Assembly: GCF_964204645.1 (NCBI RefSeq)
Contig: NC_134026.1
Coordinates: 17,130,650-17,194,649, forward strand
From: Tubulanus polymorphus
Taxonomy: Eukaryota > Nemertea > Palaeonemertea > Tubulaniformes > Tubulanidae
Direction of reading: 5' to 3'
Length of the DNA: 64,000 bases
Positions 10,461 to 19,984 of this stretch are shown here, piece by piece (position 1 is the stretch's first letter; each line of letters opens with the position of its first letter). The notes beneath the pieces were generated by a model. It saw only the letters and a program-made list of their open reading frames with translations. It had not been told where the DNA came from and did no database searches. Both the position numbers and the translations under genes were made by a program.

Positions 10461-11912
10461 ATGGAAGAAGGTGGAGGAGATATTTCAATGGAAGGCATTG
10501 GAAATAATAATGAAGGATATATTGATGATGATTGTAATGATGAAGAAACTAATATTGATAATGATGATGAATCAGCATATAATTCTAATTTAGCAGATAG
10601 TGGTTCTAAAGCCCCATCAACAGTTGAATTTGATAGAAGCAATAAATCGAGAATAAATACTGAAAATTTAAATCCAGATTTATTAAAAAGAGAATTAGAA
10701 TATGAAAATTTAACTGATAAATTCAAACCAATATTAGAAAAATCTGGATTCAGTATAACAAATAAAGGTGTGAATTATTTAGTAAAAGATTTGAAATATT
10801 TAAATGGTGATTATTATTGGCATTTGAAAGATGACCATTATTTTAAGATTTCTTCTAATAAAAGTCTCGATTAAATAATAACAAAATCAACTTTTATTAA
10901 ATTAGAACAATCTAGAATTAAGAAAATCAATAATGATGTTATAACTGATGTTACAAAAGAAGAGATAACTCTAAATAGAAAAGAATTTATTCGAAGAAAT
11001 GATGATTTTTTGAAGATAAATAATGAAAATTTAGAACCAGAAACAATTCCTAAAGAAGTTCATAATTCCAAAACTAGTAAATTTAAATCAACCGAAGTTC
11101 AAACTGAAAAACTTTTACAAAATGGGTTACTTGATGCAACAGATCAAGAATTAGAAGATTTAAATATATTTTCTGATGAAGCAATTAGAGAAATTATTAG
11201 TATAAGAAATGAAGCTGATAAAATCGCGAATGATAAAAGTATAAGAGATTTTAAAATTAGAACTTTAAGGAGGAATTAATTGATAAAAATAAAGAAATAG
11301 AACAATTAAAGTCTGATTTAGATCATCAAGTAATTGATGAAATAGAATATAGGCAAACAGAATTACGTTTAGAAAAAGAAAAAGATGATTTAGAATATAA
11401 CATAGAATTACAGTAAGAAGAAATTAAATTATTATTAAAATCATATGATTATAATATTAATAGATTAAAAGTTATTTTTAAAGATTTGTTGATAAAAACC
11501 AAATTCTGAAATATCATTAAAAGATAGAATAAAAGTATTATTTAAATTAGAAGGAATAACAATTCTTTCAATTCTAACAGCTGTAACTATGTTATTTACA
11601 ACAATTGGTTTAGCTATATCAAATTCACTGAAATCTACTCCTACTCCCAATAAACCGGATAAACCCCCAAATGATAATAATTCTATACAAGATTAAGTTA
11701 AAGATGGTTTAAAGAAATTAGCAAAATATTTATGGGAACTATCTAAAAAATCTGCTGCAGCTTTACCAGGAATTATTGCATCAATTGTTGGTTTTATATT
11801 AAAATCTGCACGAAACATTATTAACTTTGCTGCTGAACATAATATTTTATTTTTAATTACAGTTGTAAGTGCTATTATTTTTGGGTTAGTGAATATGATA
11901 AAAAATAAATAA
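10461..11912 (+). pseudogene. Large Polinton protein with acidic N-terminus and C-terminal membrane helices
   Basis: An acidic Gly/Asp/Asn-rich N-terminus is followed by an LNPDLLKRELEYENL helix, a GDYYWHLKDDHYFKI strand region, a long coiled-coil stretch and two hydrophobic C-terminal segments (around 11545-11620 and 11750-11905). This order is a recurrent Polinton protein. Breaks: TAA at 10872-10874 in frame, a frameshift near 11275, TAG/TAA codons near 11415 and 11694, and a frameshift near 11490. Start in TTATGTAAATGG. A membrane-anchored virion or internal protein is likely, but this is inference. Confidence 0.65.
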
Positions 11913-11932
11913 TTAATTTTTTTGTTAAATTA

Positions 11933-13184
11933 ATGAGTGGGCGTTATATCAATCCTTCTAAGAATCATAGAATATCTAATGCTATTAAAGCAGAAAGATC
12001 ACATCATATAATTACTCATAACCCTTCTAATATTAATCCCGATGAAACTTTATATGTTAGAATCCCTAGGTTAACACAAAATACTTTTTATGTTCCAAAT
12101 AGTATTTATTTATCAGCCGATATAAAAGTAACTGGTAATAATAATAATTATGTTGTTTATAATGTTGGAAGATATTTGATAAAAAAATTAACAATAAAGA
12201 TTAGTCCAGAAACAGTTTTCTCATTAGATGATTATAATTTATTTATGCATTTTAAAGATTTATGGTTAGCTAAAGAAAATAGAAATAATATGATATTTCA
12301 AGGAATCCAATCAGAAAACCAAAGTAAATTAAGATCAGACTCTGATAACGCAATAGTAACTAATGCTGTAGATAACTTAATAAAAAAGATTTATGGAAGC
12401 AAATATAAAATTCCATTAGACTTTGAATTGATAAATAATAATGCACCTTTATATAAATATGTAATTCACGAAGATATTATATTTGAGATAACATTTGCTC
12501 CTGTAAATGAAATTATATTATCTAGCGTTGTTAAAGATATGGGTTATAAATTATCGAATATATGTTTAGAATATGACAATATGAAGTAACTAATGAAAAT
12601 ATTGCTAACACAATTCAAACTCAATACAATCAAGGATTTTCATTATTATATGATTATATTGATAAATTTAAAACTGTAACTATTAATGCAAATAATGAAA
12701 TAATTAATGAGAATATTAACTTCCCAAGAAGATCTATTAAAGGTATATTAATATTTTTACCATTGCAACATATTCTAATGGCGCAATAAAGGTTGATAAT
12801 TATTATTATCCTGAAATAGCAAAAGTAGAAATAACTATCGAAGGAATAGCAAATAAAATATTTTGTCAAGGAATGAGAATGATTGATCAATGGCCAGAAA
12901 TTAGGAAACATTTTATGAATGAAAAAGTAAAATCATCTTGAAATTGTAATATTAATTAGATTAATTATTATGCCGGTAATAAATATTCATTATGGTTAGA
13001 TTTTAGAACAACAGAGGATAATTCACTACATGGTTCTGGGAAAAAACTACAGAACACTAAAGATGGAATACAATTATTCATGAAAAAGAAAAAAGGAAGC
13101 TTAAATTTCAAAATGCACATTTATATTATATCTGACGCACAATTAAATATTGTAAATTCACAATTAGATAGTATTCAATATTAG
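11933..13184 (+). pseudogene. Major capsid protein (double jelly roll)
   Basis: The hexon-like capsid subunit of Polintons. Visible blocks: NPDETLYVRIPRL near the start, VPNSIYLSADIKVTG, VVYNVGRYLIKKLTIKI, the MIFQGIQSE block, YGSKYKIPLDFELI, and near the end LHGSGKKLQNTKDGIQL and a final ISDAQLNI. These match the well-conserved family order. Intact to 12577; then a frameshift near 12580, another near 12760, and stops near 12939 and 12958. The gene lies just upstream of the integrase. The start is GTTAAATTAATG, one of only two starts that depart from TAAATG. Confidence 0.9.
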
Positions 13185-13214
13185 AAATATAAAGTTAAAA
13201 TTAACTATATATAA

Positions 13215-14344
13215 ATGGGCGGTAAAAAAAACTCCTAATATTAAAGAACAATATTTAAGAAATTTATATTACAACCCTGAGAGTTCGGTTGCTTATTCTT
13301 CTACCAAAAATTTATGGCGTCAAGTAAAACAAGATAAATTAGATAAGATAATCCCACAAAATTTAGTTAAATATAAAGATATAAATGAATTTATGTTAGA
13401 ACAACCAACATATACAACACATAAAAAAATTGTTAGAAAATATAAAACTCGTAAAACTATGGTAAGTTATGTAGATCAACAATGGCAAGGAGATTTAATT
13501 GATATGAAAAATGTTAAGAAAGATAATGATGATTATTGGTGGTTATTGAATATAATTGATATTTTTAGTCGTTATGTATGTAGCTTCCCACTTTATAGAA
13601 AAGATGCTGCACAAACATCAAATGTTTTAAGAAAATTTCTTTCGGATGATAAACTAAAACCAGAAAAAATACAATTTGATGATGGAAAAGAATTTGATAA
13701 TTCACTTGTTCATGAACTCTTAGATAATCATAATATTAAATATTTTTCAACAAAATCGGATAAAAAAGCAGCAGTTGTTGAACGATTTAATACAAACATT
13801 AAGAACAAGAATGTGGAAATATTTTACAGCAAATAATACTTTTAAATGGATTGATGTTTTACCAAAATTGATAGAAGGATATAATAATTCTTATCATTCT
13901 TCTATTGGAATGAAACCTATTGATGCTAGAAATCCTGAAAATGCTGAAATTGTTTGGAATAATTTATATGGGGCATTTCTTGTAGATGATTTTGGTGAAC
14001 CTAAATTTAAAGTTGGTCAAAATGTTAGAATTTCTAAGTATAAAAAGATGTTTGACAAAGTATACGATCGAAATTTTACTAGGGAAATATATAAAATAAA
14101 AAAGGTAATAACAACAAAACCATATGTCTATAAATTAGAAGATTTAAATGGTGAAGAAGTTGATGGGTATTTTTATGAAGAAGAATTGAGTTTAACTACT
14201 GAAAATCTAGAACAAGAATATAAAATTGAAAAAGTATTAAAAACAAAAACTGTTAAAAGATAAAAATATTCTTTAGTAAGATGGGTTGGATGGCCAGATA
14301 AATTCAATGAATGGATATTATCAAGTAAAATTAAAAATATATAA
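13215..14344 (+). pseudogene. int: Retroviral-type DDE integrase with C-terminal chromodomain
   Basis: This gene would insert the element into host DNA. After the ATG at 13215 a frameshift in an A-run near 13228 leads into an N-terminal zinc-binding-like region. The catalytic core follows: D at 13492 (GDLIDM), D at 13678-13683 (FDDGKEF) and E at 13780 (VVERFN). A frameshift near 13800 precedes the WKYFTANNTFKWIDVLP block. TAA at 14261-14263 interrupts the frame just before the chromodomain (YSLVRWVGWPDKFNEWI), which ends at 14344. Chromodomains in Polinton integrases are thought to steer integration to modified chromatin. The gene overlaps the start motif of the ATPase. Confidence 0.93.
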
Positions 14345-14948
14345 ATGAATAATAAGGAATTATTTATATTTGAGCCTCATAATATGTCAATTTCTGGCGT
14401 AACAAATTGTGGAAAAACTTATTTTATATTAACATTATTAGAAACTATTTATAAAAACTATTTTGATAATATAGTATTATTTTGTCCAACACATGAATTT
14501 AATCAAACTTATGATAATATTACTAGAAATAATAAATTTATTATATTAGATCCTAAAACAGTAAAAGAAAATTTAGATAATTGTATTAAAATAGCAATTG
14601 ATATTTATAAAGGATCCAATACATTATTCATCATAGATGATTGTGCTAATCTACATGATTCAAAAGTTAGAGAAAGTGAGTTATGCTATTTAGCTTTCTC
14701 TGGGAGACATTTTGGGATAACAACATGGGTTTTAAATCAAAAATATAATTCAATTGTTGAAGACTTTAGGGATAACATAAGATTTTTAGTATTATTCTAC
14801 AATAAAGATATCGATGAAAAAGGCACTTGAAGAAAATGATATAATTCCACATAATTTACGTAATGAATATATTGATAAATTGAAAAAAAATAAAAGATCA
14901 AAATTACTATTTGGATTACAACACCCATTTAAATATGAATTTATTTAA
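14345..14948 (+). pseudogene. FtsK/HerA-type genome-packaging ATPase
   Basis: The motor that would fill the capsid with DNA. Walker A is residues 18-25 (GVTNCGKT), Walker B is residues 93-99 (TLFIIDD), and a FSGRHFGITTWVLNQKYNS sensor-like block follows. All match Polinton and adintovirus ATPases. A one-base frameshift in the A-run near 14820 separates the main frame (to 14830) from the final 40 codons, which end at 14946-14948. It follows the integrase without a gap, in the ATATATAAATG context. Confidence 0.9.
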
Positions 14949-14950
14949 AT

Positions 14951-15235
14951 TCAACTGGTTTGTTAATCTAGTTGAATTCTAGTTACATTCTAGTTGAATT
15001 CTAGTTATTGGTAGTTGAAAAAAAAATCAAATAAAATTCAACAATATTTTAACTAGCTTGTTAATCTAGTATATTTTTAGTTACATTCTAGTTGAATTCT
15101 AGTTATTGGTAGTTGGAACAAAAATCAACTAGATTTAACAAGAAATAAATAAAAACAACAATATTTCAACTATCTTGTTAATCTAGTTGAATTCTAGTTA
15201 CATTCTAGTTGAATTCTAGTTGCAACAACACAACT
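14951..15235. repeat. Internal array of CTAGTTGAATTCTAGTT repeats
   Basis: Three imperfect units of about 98-118 bp begin near 14953, 15051 and 15169 with AACT..CTTGTTAATCTAG. Each contains one or two copies of TAGTTGAATTCTAGTTa. It is the only long non-coding interval inside Polinton A, between the ATPase and the next gene. An iteron-like or regulatory role is possible, but nothing in the sequence proves it. Confidence 0.75.
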
Positions 15236-15253
15236 AATTTGTTTGTTATATAA

Positions 15254-15835
15254 ATGGGAGGTGAAAAGAAAATAAAAATCTAAAAATGGTGATGTTCCAA
15301 TTGAAAAAACTTTAGATGATTTAGGAATAACAGAAACAGAATTAACTCCAGATGATGGTGCTTTAAATAATGTTACAACAAATAATAATTATGAATATTA
15401 TCTTTATTGTAAACATCAATTAGAAATATTAATAGCATCTGGAAAATGTAAAAATTTTATCGGTAAAAATTTAACTTATAATGAATTCGATACAATGAAA
15501 TTATTAGATTATTTAAGATTTATGAAACCGCGAGAACAGCTAGAATTAATGACGCGATATCAGAAAATGTAGTAAAAGGTTATAGTAAATTATGTAGTTA
15601 TATGCTGCCAATTCAAGATGAAAATAGATTATATGCTGATTTAAAAAATGATTATTTAGTTATGACTGAATTAAATAAATGGATTGGTTATTTATCATTT
15701 CAATTAGGTGGATTTATGACATTATTATCAACTGGAGTTATTACATTTTCAAATATTGAAAGTAAAAATATTTCTATAATAAATGAGCAAGGTGGAAGAA
15801 GTGAAGAAAAAACCGAGAACTCAGAAACAAATTGA
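15254..15835 (+). pseudogene. Conserved Polinton protein with C-terminal membrane helix
   Basis: It starts MGGEKK in a TTATATAAATGGG context. A frameshift near 15275 leads into a LDDLGITETELTPDDGAL segment and a helical middle part. A second frameshift near 15530-15560 leads to an ENRLYADLKNDYLVMTELNKWIG block and a glycine-rich hydrophobic helix (LGGFMTLLSTGVITF). The native stop was probably just before or at the next start, because the open frame now runs over it to 15835. The family is common in Polintons, with no assigned role. Confidence 0.55.
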
Positions 15836-16133
15836 ATGGTCTCGGCAATTAGGAATTAAATCACAAGAATATAAAAAAGCTGTAAAAGAAAAAATAAGTA
15901 ATAAAAACGGTGAAAATATTGTTATTTCTACTCCTTCTAATAATAGAATATATGATAAATGTCTATATTTTACAGTTGGATTTGTAATTGTATTCATTTT
16001 GATTGGGCGTAATTGGTATAAGAAATCAAATAAAATTTATGATATTAATAATTCTGAAACAACTGCTATCAAAAATGAAAATACTTCTGAAATTCCAAAA
16101 TTGACAATAAAAAAAAATGGATTAATATTTTAG
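15783..16133 (+). CDS. Single-pass membrane protein
   Basis: Intact, 116 residues. A lysine/arginine-rich N-terminal half (KKKPRTQKQIEWSRQLGIKSQEYKK) is followed by one transmembrane helix (about residues 59-76, CLYFTVGFVIVFILIG) and a Ser/Thr/Asn-rich tail. The start is in TAATAAATGAG and overlaps the end of the preceding frame. It is the last plus-strand gene of Polinton A. Function unknown. Confidence 0.65.
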   Translation: MSKVEEVKKKPRTQKQIEWSRQLGIKSQEYKKAVKEKISNKNGENIVISTPSNNRIYDKCLYFTVGFVIVFILIGRNWYKKSNKIYDINNSETTAIKNENTSEIPKLTIKKNGLIF

Positions 16134-16302
16134 ATAAAAAGCAAAAAAAATAATTTTTTTTAATTAATTGAATATCACCATGTGGGTGCCATACGGCACC
16201 ATCTCACTACTTTTGTCTATCTATGCGGAGCAATTAAATTGTCCAGATAAGTCATTTCGGATTCTAGATATTCATTATTATTATTAATTTATTTTTTTTA
16301 AA

Positions 16303-16617
16303 TTAATCAACAATTTCTAAATCATGATGGCCATCTTCATTTTTTCCATGATAGATTATTTTAAATCCTTCTAAATCTTTTAATTCCTCTGTACTCAATG
16401 AAACCCATTTATCCATACATTCTCGCGACGTACTAACATTGCAGTAGCTTAAATTAGCTCATACTTTCTCTCCATATTTAGTTTTTATCTTTTCTAATTT
16501 CAATATTTTATGTTCAATTTCTTTTGTAACATCAACTAACTTTTTTATTTCAAATTGTTTTTTTGCTGGTTTTATTCTGTTATTTATTGTTGCTAAGAAT
16601 GCTTTTCTATCTCCCAT
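16303..16617 (-). pseudogene. TKYG-motif small protein (OB-fold-like?)
   Basis: It reads inward from the right inverted repeat: start codon at 16617 in CCTTATAAATGGG. The frame has the FEIKKLVDVTK and KTKYGEKV blocks, then a TGA at 16459-16461, then LSTEELKDLEGFKIIYHGKNEDGHHDLE and a stop at 16303-16305. The same gene occurs as 62598-62955 in Polinton B, but there it is on the plus strand beside the polymerase. The short beta-rich layout with a T-K-Y-G turn suggests a single-stranded-DNA-binding OB fold; that is a guess by pattern. Confidence 0.65.
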
Positions 16618-16653
16618 TTATAAGGAAAATAAATTACTTGTGGTGATGAGTGG
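16613..16653 (-). repeat. Right terminal inverted repeat of Polinton A
   Basis: Inverse complement of 374-413; it ends in GGTGATGAGTGG. Beyond it the sequence changes to non-element DNA with a short CTCGTACT duplication. Confidence 0.88.
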
Positions 16654-16705
16654 TGTCTCGTACTCTCGTACTCTGGTATGAAAACGCCATTTCCTAATTA
16701 CTTAG

Positions 16706-17482
16706 GTCTTCGTTTTAGTCATGCATAGTATTAGTTTTACGTTGTGTTTTACTACAGACAACATTATAAAATACATGACATCCAACTCTCAGATATCACG
16801 CGTATCGGTCTTATCATTACGGTCCCAAGATGAGATCCGACTCGAGCGGAGTGTTTAGTATTGGTAGAAGAATAGAATCGTAAACATTTATTGGTGAAAA
16901 TAATGTATTAGCCACGACAACGCAGCAAATCGAATATAATAGAAATCGCACATTTATAGATGAAAACTTCGTTCTGTTCGTCGTAAATACGTACGGGATA
17001 GTCGTAACTGGAGTTTCCCCGAAGTGATTACATGAATAATTCCATGTTTGAAGTAAATTTTGTAAAAGCGCATAGGAATTCGTTTCAGTCATGTATAGTT
17101 TTAGTTCATCCTCGCTTGCCAGGGGTCTGGTATCACTCCCGAACTCGCTTCCACCAGCCCCTGGCCTCACGAAGCGTGATTCCATTACTGGCGCTGTTGC
17201 GCATGAAGTCACACATCGATTTGTTAAATACTTCCTAGTTCGGTAAAACGTTCGCTGATTGGTCCATTTAACGGGAAAACCAACAGAAGCCCAATGTCGT
17301 TTGTTACAAGCGCTGTGATTGGTACGACTGGATTCTGGTCGGCTCGTAACGACTCCAACGACTCGTGAGGTCAAGGGGTTCGGGGAACAGCTTTAGCGTA
17401 GTGGGTTCGAATCCCTTGACGGGTGAAGATTAGTTTTAATTGTGTGGGTGTTACTAAAACTATGCACTACTAAAACGAAGAC
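16706..17482. repeat. Satellite-like element with inverted ends
   Basis: GTCTTCGTTTTAGTCATGCATAGTATTAGT at 16706 has its near-complement at 17453-17482. Between them, 16915-17106 repeats sequence found again around 19560-19700 and 25337-25425 (AAATCGAATATAATAGAAATCGCACATTTATAG and CATAGG-TTCGTTTTAGTCATG blocks). The 3' block of one unit runs into the 5' block of the next in the 25337-25425 copy, so the unit probably occurs head to tail. The interval also contains the 17107-17430 repeat. No coding capacity is recognised. Confidence 0.6.
17107..17430. repeat. 326-bp repeat with tRNA-like A/B-box end, copy 1
   Basis: Nearly identical to 30745-31070. It is flanked by TAGTTTTAGTT / TAGTTTTAATT, an 11-bp duplication with one mismatch. 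It begins CATCCTCGC and ends GTGAAGAT, weakly inverse to each other. Near the end, GTCAAGG pairs with CCTTGAC around TTAGCGTAGTGGGTTCGAATCC, an A-box-like and a B-box-like sequence placed back to back. CCAGGGG...CCCCTGG forms a second stem near the start. It could be a tRNA-derived SINE remnant or a small inverted-repeat transposon. Confidence 0.8.
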
Positions 17483-19560
17483 ATACGCACCCAGTTCAAT
17501 TTTGGTTAATGGCGAGTAATTTATCAGTCACAACGCGTACTCCCTCGTACTACAGTGGACTTCAATCGATCAGGAACGTAGTATGATGACAGTTTACATT
17601 ATGAGAATGCCGGTTTGCTAGTGTATCTATTCAAAACCCGTATTGCTCGGGTTAGTTTTACTACCAACGGGTGGCGCTGTATGTAAATTTCACATAAATC
17701 AACGACTTTCGGCTATTAGCGGTACTTAAGAGCACTTGAAAACATCATAGTCAATTACGGTAGTAGTGAAAATAAAAAGATACAGTACCAAGATACAGTA
17801 CGGTGTACAGTTAGGGACATGATTCAAGAACCATAGCACCCATACCAGAGACATTTTATACAGACTGTTAGTTAAACACAATTCTTCATTTCCATTAATT
17901 AATGATCTGTTGAATTAATTAGTAATTTAGTTTTTCGGTGTTCGAGATAAAATGCCGGCAAAATAAGAACCTAACGAACCAGGGCTGACCACAGTCAAAT
18001 TGCCCAACAGATAAATTTTCGAAACGACACAATCCAATCATGTTTGATATCAAATATCTCGTGCCCTGGACCTCGTCTATTAACTGGCCAATGCATGACC
18101 AGTACTTGCCATATAGTATATTATTTGTTTTGCAATCAATAAAGTTGTTTGGTGTCAAATAACTAGATATGATTTGGATATTAATCTAAAAATTGTTTAA
18201 CTGACCAATGCTTGACCAGTACAGACCAGTTACCAGTGCTAACCAGAGCCCACCATAAGTAAATTATGCGTTTAATGATTAATTGCGCAGATAGTTTGAA
18301 AGACGGGTGTTAGTCACTTTGTGATTTAATTGTTTTTTAAGCATCGATTAATTAATCTTATCATAACTTATTTGTAGGCGCTTCCCACAAACATTTTCTA
18401 TTCGTTGAGTTTTCAAACGCAGTACTGTTCAGATGATTTTCGTCAAGCTTGGAGTCAAGTAGTAAAAAAGTTTATGTATTAGCTTTACTATGCAGTGAAA
18501 ATAACGCACTGCGGCAAGTGAGGTGCTGTGATCCAGATGTGTAACCTATTTATGGGTAATATATTTCCATCATGTCAACGCCATTCACAAACAGTAGCAA
18601 GACATACTGCTGGGCTCTAGAAATAGTAATACGACGACAAGCACTTTTCGAATTCGACCACGATATTCGAGAAGTTTCAATTGGGCAGTGGTGGTCAGTG
18701 ATGGTCACTTTATGAATTTTCAATGGCGAATCCTTTCTTGTTTCACCAAATGCGGTACCGGTATATCGTTATTTCAAGATGTTTCAATTGGTCAGTGGTG
18801 GTCAGTGATGGTCAATTTATGAATTTCCAATGGCGAATCCTTTCTTGTTTCATACCAAACGCTGTACCGGTATATCGTTCTCACATTCGAGAAGCTAAAG
18901 TTGGTCAGTGGTGGTCAGTGATAGTCAATTTATTAAATTTTCGATGGCGAATCCTTTCTAGTTTGACACCATAACGCGGTATTTCGTTCTCATATTCGAG
19001 AAATTTGAATTGGTCAGTGGTGGTCAGTGATGAATTTGCAATGATGATTCATTAGTAGTTTGTAAACAAACGTGACTTGAAAAATTTCCGAAATTCGTGT
19101 GTTAAAGTGTTCAGACTCGGGGATATCTCAATTATTGGTCAGTTACTGACCATCATGGTGTCAACATTGTGGTATATAGCTCAAATGAAACACGTGGAAC
19201 CGATAAAGTGGTGTGATCCAAAAATGCCATAACTGGAAAAGGCCGTCTCAGTCTCAATTGGACGAAATCAAATCGACCAGGAAAATTTAAATCTGGGAAG
19301 GCTACAGGCAGTGGTCTTTCTACGAAGCCCTTGCGGTATAGCGTATTGGTATTATGACATCTTTTTTGTACCACATCAAGTAATAAGCATCGTTGTAAGC
19401 ACTTGAAACACCCATTAACCACTTGAAACTGTCAGATCAAACATCATACCGCATCCCTGCAAAAAGGGGTAGTTCAGCAAACCGGAGCTTTCATTTGACT
19501 ATCGAGACTATCCCGCCAGTACGGGTAGTCGAGCAAACCAGAAAACTCATAATGTGTACC
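17483..19560. other. No gene recognised; minisatellite within
   Basis: I see no credible coding exon here. Short ORFs lack homology or a spliced context. 18660-19040 holds about 3.4 copies of a 107-113-bp tandem unit (CAGTGGTGGTCAGTGATGG starts near 18685, 18792, 18905 and 19014; other block ATGGCGAATCCTTTC). TGACCAGTACTTG-like words recur between 18090 and 18230. Confidence 0.6.
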
Positions 19561-19984
19561 ATTCAAATCAAATATGTTCAAATCGCAGATTTATAGATGA
19601 AAACTTCATTTCATTCGTCGTAAATACGTACATTTGTCGGTATAGTCGTAGCTGGTGCTTCTCCGAAGTGGTTACATGCATAATTCCATGTTTGAATTAA
19701 AGGGTAAGTGACACTTTTATTTTTATTTCAAAATTCGATAAGTTCTATCGAACTTAGGAAGACTTTGAAATAGTTCTGTTCAAAAATGTGTAGTTTCCGC
19801 GAAAATCGTGATTTTGTAAGACAATTTTTGACCTCATTTCGTTGTATACATCGCGTTAGAAATCATCGGCAATTTCCGTCGATCTCCGGCGCTGTGACGT
19901 CAATAAAGTGAGCACTGAAAATTCTCTTCTATGAGATAACGTTGCGTTTTTACTACTCGGCGTGTTTTCACTGCTTTTTCTCAA

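Larger units (their letters stand above)
374..16653 (+). mobile_element. Polinton/Maverick-type element A (adintovirus-like), decayed
   Basis: This AT-rich unit of about 16.3 kb is bounded by inverted repeats and carries the hallmark Polinton set: protein-primed PolB, DDE integrase with chromodomain, double-jelly-roll major capsid protein, penton-like protein and packaging ATPase. Genes are packed with gaps of about 15-20 bp. I see no convincing 6-bp target-site duplication, so one or both ends may be rearranged. I did not find the adenovirus-like maturation protease. Most genes have stops or frameshifts, so the copy is an old endogenous one. The gap at 16134-16302 holds no gene, only a GGTGCC-ATAC-GGCACC hairpin. 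Confidence 0.93.

Noticed and set aside
16817-17374. 185-codon minus-strand ORF
   Set aside because: It runs through the satellite-like repeat and the 326-bp repeat, so the frame is a chimera of non-coding repeats.
17380-17425. Complete tRNA gene around GGTTCGAATCC
   Set aside because: There is no D arm, anticodon arm or normal spacing; A-like and B-like boxes abut, so this is a repeat feature and not a tRNA gene.
19153-19422. Minus-strand 89-codon ORF
   Set aside because: No homology, no splice context, low-complexity hydrophobic mix.
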